Origin: Prevotella sp.
GTDB lineage: Bacteria; Bacteroidota; Bacteroidia; Bacteroidales; Bacteroidaceae
Reading direction: 5' to 3'
NCBI GenBank assembly: GCA_017934525.1
Contig: JAGBJJ010000034.1
Span: forward strand, 1-33,567
Length of the DNA stretch: 33,567 nt
The translations under genes were made by a program, and so were the position numbers. Shown here piece by piece: positions 7,867-15,903 of this stretch. The stretch's first letter is position 1. Each line of letters begins with the position of its first letter. The notes beneath the pieces are model-generated. The model searched no databases and was not told the DNA's origin. It saw only the letters and a list, made by a program, of their open reading frames with translations.

Positions 7867-10800
7867 ATGAACAGGAGCCGCTATTACCTTCTCTTGCTGT
7901 TTGTACTTGCAGCTTTCATTGGTATTCAAGCAGGAAACCCCGTCAGACAAGACGCCCCGCAGCGCATCGCACCGCGGAGCCGCTATGCGAGCCACTCGGC
8001 TCTGGCCACCGGCCACTGGGTGAAGATAAGCGTGAAGCAGACTGGCTTCACGGTCATCACCGACGAGCTGATACGGCAGGCCGGCTTCGACGACCCCGCC
8101 AAGGTGAAAGTCTTCGGCTATGGCGGAGCACGGCAGCCCGAGCAACTCACTGGCGGCTACCTGTCGGAGACTGACGACCTGCAGGAGGTGCCCACCTGCA
8201 TGGCCGGCGGCCGGCGACTGTTCTATGCCTTCGGACCGGTCAACTGGTCCGACCCTATGGCCGACAAGCGCGAGCGCAACAACTATTCTGACCTGGGCTA
8301 CTACTTCCTGACCGACGACGGCGGCGACGCACCGCTGATGGTAGACTCCGCCCGCTATGTCGATGCGTTCTATCCTGCCCCCGATGATTATCATTCGCTC
8401 TACGAGGTCGACAACTTCTCGTGGTTTCACGGCGGCCGCAACCTCTTCCAGCGCGACCCGCTCATCGCCGGACAGAACAGCCACTACCGGTTGACATCGG
8501 GCGGCGATACAGGCGTGCTGACCGTCTCTATGTCGTATAACTACTACTGCGATGTGGAAGTACTGGTCAACGGTCAGACGGTGGGCCATGTGCTGGTGGA
8601 CTCGAAAACCACCAAAGGGCTTGGCAAGAAAGCCTATATCGACGAAAACGGATACAGCAAGGCCGTGGCCGATACATGGACTTTTGGCGTCGACGGCCTC
8701 TTCACCGACACAACCACCGTCACGCTGCGCAAACTGAGCGGGCAGGATGTGCGACTCGACTATATCTCGCTGCGCAGTCTGAAGCCCCGCCCGCTGCCCG
8801 ACCTGGCCACGGCATCGCTGCCAGAGGCTGCCTTTGCAGGCGAGGTGGCCAACCAAGACCTTCATGGCAGCGGGCCGCTCGACATGGTCATCATCATACC
8901 TGCCAGCCGGAAGCTGCAGGAGGAGGCCGACCGCCTGAAGCAGCTGCACGAAACCTACGATTCGCTTCGGGTGGGTGTCGTGGCAGCCGACGAGCTTTTC
9001 AACGAGTTCTCGAGTGGCACTCCCGATGCCAATGCCTACCGGCGCTACCTGAAAATGCTCTACGACCGTGCCGAGACCGTGGCTGACCGCCCACGCTTCC
9101 TGCTGCTCTTCGGCGACGGGGCATGGGACAACCGCATGCTTACCACCGACTGGCGCAACTATTCGCCCGACGACTTCCTGCTCTGCTATGAGAGCGAAAA
9201 CTCGTTCAGCGAGACTGAGTGCTACACCACCGACGATTATTTCTGTATGCTCGACGATGAAGAGGGAGCCAACCTCGTGGTGGGCGACAAGGCCGACGTG
9301 GCTGTAGGCCGACTGCCAGCCCGCTCGGCTGACGATGCCAAGGTGCTGGCCGACAAGACTATAGCCTACAGACTCAATGAGAACGCAGGCGACTGGCAGA
9401 ATATTGTGTGCTTCATGGCCGACGATGGCAACGACAATCTGCATATGAAAAACGTGGAGTATGTGGTCGACTCTATCGGCATCTTCGACTCGCCCTTCCG
9501 GCTGAAGAAAATCTACTGGGATGCTTATCCGATGACCACCTCGTCGAAAGGTGATGACTACCCCGACGTGACGAAGATGATACGCCAACAGATGCAGGAT
9601 GGCGCGCTGGTGATGAACTACACCGGTCATGGCTCTGCGCGCACCATCTCCCACGAGCTGGTGCTCACCTACGACGACTTTGCCACTCCGGCCAAAGGGC
9701 GCCTGCCGCTGTGGTTCCTTGCGGCGTGCGACATATCGCCCTTCAATGCGCAGGAACCCAATATCGGCGAGACGGCCCTGCTCAACCCCACGGGCGGCGC
9801 CATTGCCGTGTTTACCACCGTCCATACCGTCTATGCTCAGCTGAACTGCATCCTCAATAAGTGCTTCATGCGTCGCCTGCTGGGCAAAGACGCCAAGGGT
9901 AGGCCTTACACCATCGGCGAGGCAGTGCGAATCGCCAAGCAGGCCGTGTTCTACGAGGCTGGCAGCAGCAGCCAGTATCCGCGCAACGACCGCCCCAACC
10001 ATCTGCAGTATGTGTTGCTGGGCGACCCGGCCCTAGCCCTGAACCGTCCTACGGAGCCCATGGTGGTCGACCGCATCAATGGTGAGAACGTGGCCGACGG
10101 CCGACGCCACTTGCTGGCCGGCTCGGTGGTCACGGTGGAAGGCCATCTGCCGGGCAACGACGACTTCTGCGGTCTGGCCACTATCACCGTATGCGATGCC
10201 GACCAGGTCATCGTAGGGCGTGCCAACAACTCCGACACAAAGGCGCAGTTCGAGTGGAAAGACCGGCCCTATACCCTCTTCCACAGCACCGACAGCGTGC
10301 GTAACGGGCGCTTTGCCTTCACCTTTGCCGTGCCGAAAGACATCTCTTTCACTGATCAGCCCGGCACCTTCTTCTTCTATGCCGTCGACGAGTCGAAGAC
10401 GCTGATGGCGCACGGCGCAGACCATAGCTTCGTGATGGATTTCAACCCTGACATGCCCGATAGCGGCGAGGGGCCTCAGGTTAGTTGCTATCTTGACAAT
10501 GTCTTGTTTGAGAATGGTGACATGGTGTCAGAGTCGCCTTACTTCCATGCCGATATCTACGATGCCGACGGCATCAACTCGTCGAACTATGGCGTCGGGC
10601 ACGATCCTGAGCTGATTATCGACGGCAAGCTGCGCACCACTTACAACTTGGCGCATGCCTTTGAGTATGAGTTCGGCGACTACAAACGAGGGCATGTGAG
10701 CTATGCCATACCGTCGCTGACGGCAGGCAGCCACGTGTTGTTGTTCCGGGTGTGGGACGTGTTCAACAACTCATCGACGACCAGTCTCAGTTTTGTCGTA

Positions 10801-10989
10801 GCCGACGGCTCTGGGGCATTACAGGGCGGAGAGGCATCGGGCATCAGCGATACCGGCACGGCGGCTCGGGACGCAGCCGGTGTATATAACCTGAAGGGCC
10901 AGAGCATCGACCGGCGTAATTCAAAGGGAGTCTATCTCTATCGCCATCAGAACGGCACCGTAAAGAAATTGATGGTTGGCGGGCAATAA
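7867..10989 (+). CDS. Second PorU-like C25 peptidase, tandem paralogue
   Basis: The 1040-residue product is clearly homologous to the preceding PorU. From about residue 37 (SRYASHSALATGHWVKI) it aligns with PorU from about residue 142, so it lacks the N-terminal region. Both catalytic motifs are kept: NYTGHGSA with His588 and LAACDISPF with Cys621, 33 residues apart exactly as in PorU. The start MNRSRYYLLLLFVLAAFIGI is a signal peptide. In place of the long Ig-like C-terminal domain it ends in a short tail, YNLKGQSIDRRNSKGVYLYR, like the sorting tails common on Prevotella type IX cargo. It may be a second sortase with different cargo, a maturation protease, or a degenerating copy. Intact catalytic residues argue against decay. 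Confidence 0.85.
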   Translation: MNRSRYYLLLLFVLAAFIGIQAGNPVRQDAPQRIAPRSRYASHSALATGHWVKISVKQTGFTVITDELIRQAGFDDPAKVKVFGYGGARQPEQLTGGYLSETDDLQEVPTCMAGGRRLFYAFGPVNWSDPMADKRERNNYSDLGYYFLTDDGGDAPLMVDSARYVDAFYPAPDDYHSLYEVDNFSWFHGGRNLFQRDPLIAGQNSHYRLTSGGDTGVLTVSMSYNYYCDVEVLVNGQTVGHVLVDSKTTKGLGKKAYIDENGYSKAVADTWTFGVDGLFTDTTTVTLRKLSGQDVRLDYISLRSLKPRPLPDLATASLPEAAFAGEVANQDLHGSGPLDMVIIIPASRKLQEEADRLKQLHETYDSLRVGVVAADELFNEFSSGTPDANAYRRYLKMLYDRAETVADRPRFLLLFGDGAWDNRMLTTDWRNYSPDDFLLCYESENSFSETECYTTDDYFCMLDDEEGANLVVGDKADVAVGRLPARSADDAKVLADKTIAYRLNENAGDWQNIVCFMADDGNDNLHMKNVEYVVDSIGIFDSPFRLKKIYWDAYPMTTSSKGDDYPDVTKMIRQQMQDGALVMNYTGHGSARTISHELVLTYDDFATPAKGRLPLWFLAACDISPFNAQEPNIGETALLNPTGGAIAVFTTVHTVYAQLNCILNKCFMRRLLGKDAKGRPYTIGEAVRIAKQAVFYEAGSSSQYPRNDRPNHLQYVLLGDPALALNRPTEPMVVDRINGENVADGRRHLLAGSVVTVEGHLPGNDDFCGLATITVCDADQVIVGRANNSDTKAQFEWKDRPYTLFHSTDSVRNGRFAFTFAVPKDISFTDQPGTFFFYAVDESKTLMAHGADHSFVMDFNPDMPDSGEGPQVSCYLDNVLFENGDMVSESPYFHADIYDADGINSSNYGVGHDPELIIDGKLRTTYNLAHAFEYEFGDYKRGHVSYAIPSLTAGSHVLLFRVWDVFNNSSTTSLSFVVADGSGALQGGEASGISDTGTAARDAAGVYNLKGQSIDRRNSKGVYLYRHQNGTVKKLMVGGQ

Positions 10990-11020
10990 ACAGCCCACTG
11001 CCAGCGTTAATATAAAACGT

Positions 11021-12193
11021 ATGAAACAGAATCGAAACAGAATCATGTGGGCTATGGCCTTGTGCCTCGTCAGCGCAGGCATGGCCAAGGCCGACGACTA
11101 CAAGACTACGACGTTTAATCCCGTCGACCATGCCGTCATATCGCAGACCATAGCTCCCGATGCCCGTTCGGCGGGTATGGGCGATGTGGGTGTTGCCACC
11201 GACCCCGATGTCAACTCGCAGTACTGGAACCCTGCAAAGTATCCCTTCTGCATCAGCAGGGCAGGTGTGGCGCTGAACTACACGCCATGGCTGCGCCAGT
11301 TGGTCAACGATATTGACCTGGCCTACGTGGCAGGCTATTACCGCGTGGGCGAGTATGGCGCTCTGTCGGGCTCGCTGCGCTATTTCTCGCTCGGTGAGGT
11401 CTTCACCTCAGAGACCAGCGACATGACGGTGAAGCCCTATGAGATGTCGCTCGACGTGGCCTATTCGCGCATGCTGAGCGAGACGTTCTCCATGGCCGTG
11501 GCGCTGCGCTGGCTTTACAGCGACCTGCGCTACGACTACAGCGAAGACTCGAAGCCCGCCTCTGCCTTCGCCGCCGATGTAGCCTTCTATTACAACAACT
11601 ACCTGATGCTCGGCTCGCGTGAGTGCCAGCTCGGACTGGGTCTGAACCTAAGCAATATGGGTAGCAAGATTTCCTTCTATGGCGACGACGAGAGCCAGTT
11701 CATCCCGGCCAACCTGCGTCTGGGTGCTTCACTCATGATTCCTGTCGACGAGTACAATCGCTTCTCCATATCGGCTGATGCCAACAAGCTGCTGGTGCCC
11801 ACCGTGCCCCGTCAGGGTGTCGATGAGTCGAACTCCGACTATCAGGACCGTGTGCGCCGTGAGTACAGCGATGTGAGTTCCATCAAGGGTATGTTCCAGA
11901 GCTTCAGCGATGCCCCTGGCGGTTTTAAGGAAGAGCTGGAGGAGATACAGTGGAGCGTGGGTGCCGAGTACGTCTACCACGACAAGTTCTCGCTGCGTGC
12001 CGGTTATCACCACGAGTCGGAGTCGAAGGGCAACCGTAAGTACTTCACCGTGGGTGGCGGTTTCCGCATGAGTGTATTCTCGCTCGATGTGGGCTATGTC
12101 ATCTCCACGGCTCAGTCGAACCCGCTCGACCAGACGCTGCGCTTCACCCTTGCCTTCGACATGGATGGCATCAAAGACCTTTTCCGTAAGTAA
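11021..12193 (+). CDS. porV: Type IX secretion outer membrane protein PorV
   Basis: The 390-residue product matches PorV (LptO), a FadL-like beta-barrel that shuttles type IX cargo from the translocon to the PorU attachment complex. The signal peptide is MKQNRNRIMWAMALCLVSAG, with likely cleavage near AKADDY. The conserved PorV start is evident: AVISQTIAPDARSAGMGDVG then VATDPDVNSQYWNPAKYPF. The rest alternates short amphipathic strands as in a barrel and ends with a hydrophobic last strand and charged tail. An in-frame ATG 45 bp upstream, inside the end of the previous gene, would add residues before the signal peptide, so the ATG at 11021 is chosen. It lies 31 bp after the second PorU-like gene. 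Confidence 0.93.
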   Translation: MKQNRNRIMWAMALCLVSAGMAKADDYKTTTFNPVDHAVISQTIAPDARSAGMGDVGVATDPDVNSQYWNPAKYPFCISRAGVALNYTPWLRQLVNDIDLAYVAGYYRVGEYGALSGSLRYFSLGEVFTSETSDMTVKPYEMSLDVAYSRMLSETFSMAVALRWLYSDLRYDYSEDSKPASAFAADVAFYYNNYLMLGSRECQLGLGLNLSNMGSKISFYGDDESQFIPANLRLGASLMIPVDEYNRFSISADANKLLVPTVPRQGVDESNSDYQDRVRREYSDVSSIKGMFQSFSDAPGGFKEELEEIQWSVGAEYVYHDKFSLRAGYHHESESKGNRKYFTVGGGFRMSVFSLDVGYVISTAQSNPLDQTLRFTLAFDMDGIKDLFRK

Positions 12194-12232
12194 GCCCGGA
12201 CGCTCTGCCCCTGGCAAAAAACTTTAAAGAAA

Positions 12233-12712
12233 ATGACAATCAGAGTAGGATTCGGATTCGACGTTCACCGCCTCGTAGAGGGGCGGGAGCTATGGATGGG
12301 AGGCATACGCATCCCCTATGAGAAAGGCCTGCTGGGCCATAGCGATGCCGACGTGCTGCTGCATGCAGTGTGCGATGCGCTGCTCGGAGCTGCCAACATG
12401 CGCGACATAGGCTATCACTTCCCCGACACGTCGGCTGAGACAGAAGGCATGGACAGCAAGATTATTCTGCGTAAAACCATCGAGCTGATAGCCACGAAAG
12501 GCTATCGGCTGGGCAATATCGATGCCACCATCTGTGCAGAGAAGCCCAAGATGAACCCCCACATACCTGCCATGCAGCAGACGATGGCCGACGTGATTGG
12601 TTGCGACACTGACCAGATATCCATCAAGGCCACCACCACTGAGCGGCTTGGCTTCACCGGCCGGCAAGAGGGCATAGCTGCCTATGCCACCGTGCTCATC
12701 GAACGCCTATGA
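12233..12712 (+). CDS. ispF: 2-C-methyl-D-erythritol 2,4-cyclodiphosphate synthase
   Basis: This 159-residue enzyme makes the cyclic diphosphate intermediate of the non-mevalonate isoprenoid pathway, releasing CMP. The N terminus GFGFDVHRL supplies zinc ligands Asp10 and His12, and LLHAVCDALLGA supplies His44. GHSDADVLLHA, DIGYHFPDT and the late ATTTERLGFTGR segment are all family hallmarks, and the length is normal. It follows porV by 39 bp on the same strand and is probably co-transcribed. Its biochemical link to secretion is not obvious; the pairing may simply be conserved gene order. Confidence 0.97.
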   Translation: MTIRVGFGFDVHRLVEGRELWMGGIRIPYEKGLLGHSDADVLLHAVCDALLGAANMRDIGYHFPDTSAETEGMDSKIILRKTIELIATKGYRLGNIDATICAEKPKMNPHIPAMQQTMADVIGCDTDQISIKATTTERLGFTGRQEGIAAYATVLIERL

Positions 12713-12742
12713 ACCATCGCGCATGCAGGTGGTTCCTGCCGC

Positions 12743-14143
12743 TTATCGCTCAGGAGCGAGGCTGGCTGCCACACGGCTCACTATGGGCATCGCCACACTG
12801 TCGGTGATGCGGATGCGCAGCTTGTCGGTAGTAATGGCAGGGAATTTCAAGATGCGCTTATAACCTATTGTAGTGGTTTCCTCGTCTGCGGGCAGAGGAA
12901 GCCACTTTTTTTCTGCCCTATACTCTACGCTGAATGTCTTCACGCGCTGTCCCTGACGGATATCCTCTTGCAGGATGAGGCGGTTCATGCTGACGCGACG
13001 TCGCAGGCTCACTTCGAGCGAGCCGTCGGCCTGTCGCCTTATCTTAGCCTGGCTGAGCAGGTCGTGGCCCAACTCGCTGTCGATGAGCTGGCGGAAAGCC
13101 ACGGCGTTGGCCGAGTCGGTGGGATGGACGCGGCCGCGGCGGTCGACGGGGAAGTTGAGCAGCATCAGCGCGTTGCGCCCCACACTCTGATAATAGATGT
13201 CGGCCAGCTGGCGGGGCGACTTCACCAGCGTGTCCTCCTCGGTGTGGTAGAACCATCCCGGACGTATCGACACGTCGCACTCGGCTGCTGTCCATTGGTC
13301 GCCGTCGATGTGGCCCGAAGGCAGCTCTTCAGGTTTGTTGTAGCCGGGGTAGACCTCTTTGCCACGCAGCAGCGACCAGTTGGTGATGGCAGCATGCCCT
13401 TCCTCATTGCCTACCCATCGGCAGCCTGGGCCACCGTCGGAGAAGATGATGGCCTGCGGCTGCAGGCGGTGAATCAGTTCATAGATGCGGTCAAAGTGGT
13501 AGTAGGTGCGGCGGTCAATCTTGCGTTTCTCGTTGGCACCGCCGTAGTAGCCGTCGCCGCCGTTGGCACCGTCAAGCCACACCTCGAATATCTCGCCGTA
13601 GCCCGTCAGCAGCTCTTCCAGCTGCTTGTAGTAATAGTCCACATACTCGGCCGTGCCGTAAGAAGCCTGATGGCGGTCCCACGGCGACAGATAGATGCCG
13701 AACTTCAGGCCGTGGCGCCGGCAGGCGTCGCTCACCTCACGCACCAGGTCGCCCTCGCCGTTGCGGAAGGCCGACCGCCTGATGCTGTAGTCGGTCTGTC
13801 GGGTGGGCCAGAGGCAGAAGCCGTCGTGGTGCTTACAGGTCAGGATGACACCCTTGATGCCTGCCTGCTTGAATGTCTCCATCCACTGGTCTACGTCGAG
13901 CTGTGTGGGGTTGAACACCATCGGGTCTACGTCGCCGTAGCCCCACTCGCGGTTGGTAAACGTGTTCGGGCCGAAGTGAACGAAGGCGTTTGTCTCCATG
14001 GCCTGCCATCTCACCTGTGCTTCCGAGGGCAGCGGGCCGCTGTAGGCTGTGGTCACGTCTCTCTGCGCCTGCATGCCCATGGCCAGGCTGGCGCCTATGC
14101 AAATTGCGAGGATTCTCGTTGTAGTATGTCTGATGGTTTTCAT
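12743..14143 (-). CDS. GH29 alpha-L-fucosidase, secreted
   Basis: The 466-residue protein is a glycoside hydrolase family 29 enzyme that removes terminal alpha-linked L-fucose from glycans such as mucin, milk or plant oligosaccharides. A signal peptide (ILAICIGASLAMGMQAQ) directs export. Family motifs include NAFVHFGPNTFT, the substrate-contact GVILTCKHHDGFCLWPT, FGIYLSPWDRH, and the nucleophile segment EIFEVWLDGANG with Asp191 as predicted nucleophile. The overall pattern resembles the subgroup acting on alpha-1,3/1,4 linkages, but linkage cannot be settled by eye. It is a single gene, convergent with ispF, with a promoter overlapping its start codon and a candidate structured RNA upstream on the same strand. 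Confidence 0.92.
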   Translation of the reverse strand: MKTIRHTTTRILAICIGASLAMGMQAQRDVTTAYSGPLPSEAQVRWQAMETNAFVHFGPNTFTNREWGYGDVDPMVFNPTQLDVDQWMETFKQAGIKGVILTCKHHDGFCLWPTRQTDYSIRRSAFRNGEGDLVREVSDACRRHGLKFGIYLSPWDRHQASYGTAEYVDYYYKQLEELLTGYGEIFEVWLDGANGGDGYYGGANEKRKIDRRTYYHFDRIYELIHRLQPQAIIFSDGGPGCRWVGNEEGHAAITNWSLLRGKEVYPGYNKPEELPSGHIDGDQWTAAECDVSIRPGWFYHTEEDTLVKSPRQLADIYYQSVGRNALMLLNFPVDRRGRVHPTDSANAVAFRQLIDSELGHDLLSQAKIRRQADGSLEVSLRRRVSMNRLILQEDIRQGQRVKTFSVEYRAEKKWLPLPADEETTTIGYKRILKFPAITTDKLRIRITDSVAMPIVSRVAASLAPER

Positions 14144-14147
14144 GCTG

Positions 14148-14178
14148 CAAAATTACTGAAAAGTTCTGACTTGCACAA
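14148..14178 (-). promoter_or_regulatory. Promoter abutting the fucosidase start codon
   Basis: On the minus strand TTG (14178-14176) and TAATTTTG (14155-14148) are 20 bases apart, matching the Bacteroidota -33/-7 pair. If +1 is four bases after the final G it falls at 14144, one base before the fucosidase ATG. The mRNA would then be leaderless. A chance match in AT-rich DNA is possible. Confidence 0.5.
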
Positions 14179-14264
14179 ATGGTAGCTCATGTTTTCACAA
14201 AAAAAGAGTGCTTCGACCCTCACGAGCCGCAGCACTACAAGCCTATGTTTAACTAAAAATCCTT

Positions 14265-14435
14265 TTTCAGAAAAGAAATTTTTAGCCTTGCGGCCAAAAA
14301 TTTTGAAAGTTTAAAGGGAGCTTCACAGCGACCTCTGTTATCCTACAGTTGAAAACTTTCTTCTTTACCAATAACTAAAAACCTAAAACTATAAATATTA
14401 CTACTAACCTAAAACAATCTATTAACCTTTTGACG
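14265..14435 (-). ncRNA. Candidate structured RNA (small RNA or fucosidase leader)
   Basis: No gene fits here, but the minus strand has promoter, fold and stop in order. From about 14435 the predicted RNA has an AU-rich 5' part. It then forms a domain closed by GAAAGTTT (14360-14353) and AAACTTTC (14312-14305), 8 bp and perfect. Inside, ACAG at 14338-14335 can pair either with CTGT at 14348-14345 or with CTGT at 14328-14325, which are mutually exclusive options. A 12-bp hairpin with a GCAA tetraloop (14303-14276) and a U-rich tail follow, like a terminator. One pair of that stem is G-U in the minus-strand RNA but A-C in the other strand, which supports the minus orientation. I do not recognise the family. 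Confidence 0.55.
14276..14303 (-). terminator. GNRA-capped terminator-like hairpin
   Basis: On the minus strand AAATTTTTGGCC (14303-14292) pairs with GGCTAAAAATTT (14287-14276) around GCAA, 12 pairs with one G-U. The next bases read CTTTTCTG, a broken U tract. It can end the candidate RNA or act as an attenuator ahead of the fucosidase gene. Confidence 0.5.
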
Positions 14436-14438
14436 ATG

Positions 14439-14470
14439 CAAAGGTACGCTCTTTTTCGCACTGCACCAAA
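14439..14470 (-). promoter_or_regulatory. Consensus promoter for the candidate RNA
   Basis: On the minus strand TTTG (14470-14467), 20 bases, then TACCTTTG (14446-14439) match both Bacteroidota promoter elements. +1 is expected near 14435. No good ORF starts downstream before the fucosidase gene 290 bp away. Confidence 0.7.
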
Positions 14471-14562
14471 CATTTGATGCTTTTTGTCCTCAAAAAAGCT
14501 CTCTTCTTGACGTAAATCAAGTGTTTGTGTGCGCAAACAATGTAATATTTCATAATTCATAC

Positions 14563-14592
14563 TTTGCGTTTCACTTTTTCTTTGTACCTTTG
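14563..14592 (+). promoter_or_regulatory. Promoter of the glycosyltransferase operon
   Basis: TTTG (14563-14566), 18 bases, then TACCTTTG (14585-14592) match both elements. +1 would be near 14596, five bases before the GT4 ATG at 14601, so the transcript has almost no leader. The bases from 14596 read ATG CAA TGA and overlap the GT4 start. Confidence 0.7.
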
Positions 14593-14600
14593 CCTATGCA

Positions 14601-15875
14601 ATGAAAATACTGATAGTAAACACAAGCGAGAAAACCGGCGGAGCGGCTGTTGCAGCCGGCCGCCTGACAGAAGCGCTCAACAACAACGGCGTGAAGGCCA
14701 AGATGCTGGTGGGCAGCAAGCAGACCGACGATATCAGTGTGGTGGAGCTGCCCTGCCGGTGGCGCCACAAATGGCATTTCCTGTGGGAGCGGCTGCGCCT
14801 CTTCGTCCATCTGCACTTCCGTCGCGACCATCTTTTCGAGATAGACATGGCTTGCAGCGGCACCGACATCACCCGCCTGCGTGAATTCCGCGAGGCTGAT
14901 GTGATACATCTGCACTGGATCAACCAAGGCATGCTCTCGCTGGCTGGCATACGCAAGATTCTGGCGTCGGGCAAGCCTGTGGTGTGGACCATGCACGACC
15001 TCTGGCCTGCCACGGCGCTCTGCCATTATGCGAGGGGGTGCTACCGCTATAAGAGCCACTGTGACCACTGTCCGCTGCTGCCCGGCGGGGGGGCGTCGTC
15101 AGACCTCTCTTCCATTGTGTGGGCGCGCAAGACGCGCATGCTGCAGGCCGGCAACGTGTTCTTCGTGGCCTGCAGTCGCTGGCTCGAGGGCGAAGCACGC
15201 AAGAGTGCCTTGCTGAAGGGCCATCTCATCAGCAGCGTGCCCAATGCCATCGACACCCGTGTGTTCCGCCCCGCTGACAAGGCTGCAGCCCGCCGGCAGG
15301 CGAACCTGCCCGTCGAGGGGCGCATCATTCTCTTTGTGTCGCAGCGCGTCACCGACGAGCGAAAAGGCATTGGCTACCTCATCCAGTCGGTAGAAAGGCT
15401 GGTGGAGATGCATCCAGAGCTGAAAGCCGACACGTCGATAGCCATTCTTGGCGGACATGCCGACGAGGTGGCCAGTCGTCTCGCGCTGCCGGTGCATGCC
15501 CTGGGCTATCTCAGCGACGAGCAGACCATCGTCAGCGTCTACAACTCGGCCGATGTCTTCGTCACGCCGTCGCTTGAAGACAACCTGCCCAATACCATCA
15601 TGGAAGCCATGGCCTGCGGCGTGCCCTGCGTGGGCTTCCGTGTGGGCGGCATTCCCGAGATGATTGACCATCAGAAGAACGGCTATGTGGCTGAGCTGCG
15701 CAACAGCGACGACCTGGCCCGCGGCATGGGCTGGGTGCTCTGCCAGGCCGACCGCAGCGAGCTCTCGCACTCAGCCCTGCGCAAGGTGGTGCAGAGCTAT
15801 TCGCAGACCAGCGTTGCCCTGCGCTATAGCGAAATCTACCAGCAGACCATTGCACAGAAGCATTTCAACCTATAA
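14601..15875 (+). CDS. GT4-family glycosyltransferase
   Basis: The 424-residue cytoplasmic protein is a GT-B fold, family 4 glycosyltransferase. It would transfer a sugar from a nucleotide donor to a growing surface glycan. The N-terminal acceptor domain begins MKILIVNTSEKTGGAAVAAGRL, a common start for this class, and includes DVIHLHWINQGMLSLAGI and KPVVWTMHDLWP. The C-terminal donor domain holds ILFVSQRVTDERKGIGYLI and the retaining E-x7-E motif in SLEDNLPNTIMEAMACGVP. A Cys- and His-containing stretch (LCHYARGCYRYKSHCDHCP), sometimes seen in this subgroup, may bind a metal. Donor and acceptor are not readable. First gene of a three-gene unit. Confidence 0.9.
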   Translation: MKILIVNTSEKTGGAAVAAGRLTEALNNNGVKAKMLVGSKQTDDISVVELPCRWRHKWHFLWERLRLFVHLHFRRDHLFEIDMACSGTDITRLREFREADVIHLHWINQGMLSLAGIRKILASGKPVVWTMHDLWPATALCHYARGCYRYKSHCDHCPLLPGGGASSDLSSIVWARKTRMLQAGNVFFVACSRWLEGEARKSALLKGHLISSVPNAIDTRVFRPADKAAARRQANLPVEGRIILFVSQRVTDERKGIGYLIQSVERLVEMHPELKADTSIAILGGHADEVASRLALPVHALGYLSDEQTIVSVYNSADVFVTPSLEDNLPNTIMEAMACGVPCVGFRVGGIPEMIDHQKNGYVAELRNSDDLARGMGWVLCQADRSELSHSALRKVVQSYSQTSVALRYSEIYQQTIAQKHFNL

Positions 15876-15903
15876 GACTAAACTTACAAGCTGCCATCTG
15901 ACT

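Noticed and set aside
7846-10002. 718-codon open frame on the - strand opposite the second PorU-like gene
   Set aside because: It mirrors the coding strand, has no signal or domain, and overlaps a gene with intact C25 motifs.
12968-14185. 405-codon open frame on the + strand across the fucosidase gene
   Set aside because: It is antisense to a gene with clear GH29 motifs and its translation shows no family pattern; GC-rich third positions keep such frames open.
14375-14560. 61-codon minus-strand frame in the fucosidase-GT4 gap
   Set aside because: It runs through the consensus promoter at 14439-14470 and has no recognisable motif, so it is unlikely to be translated.
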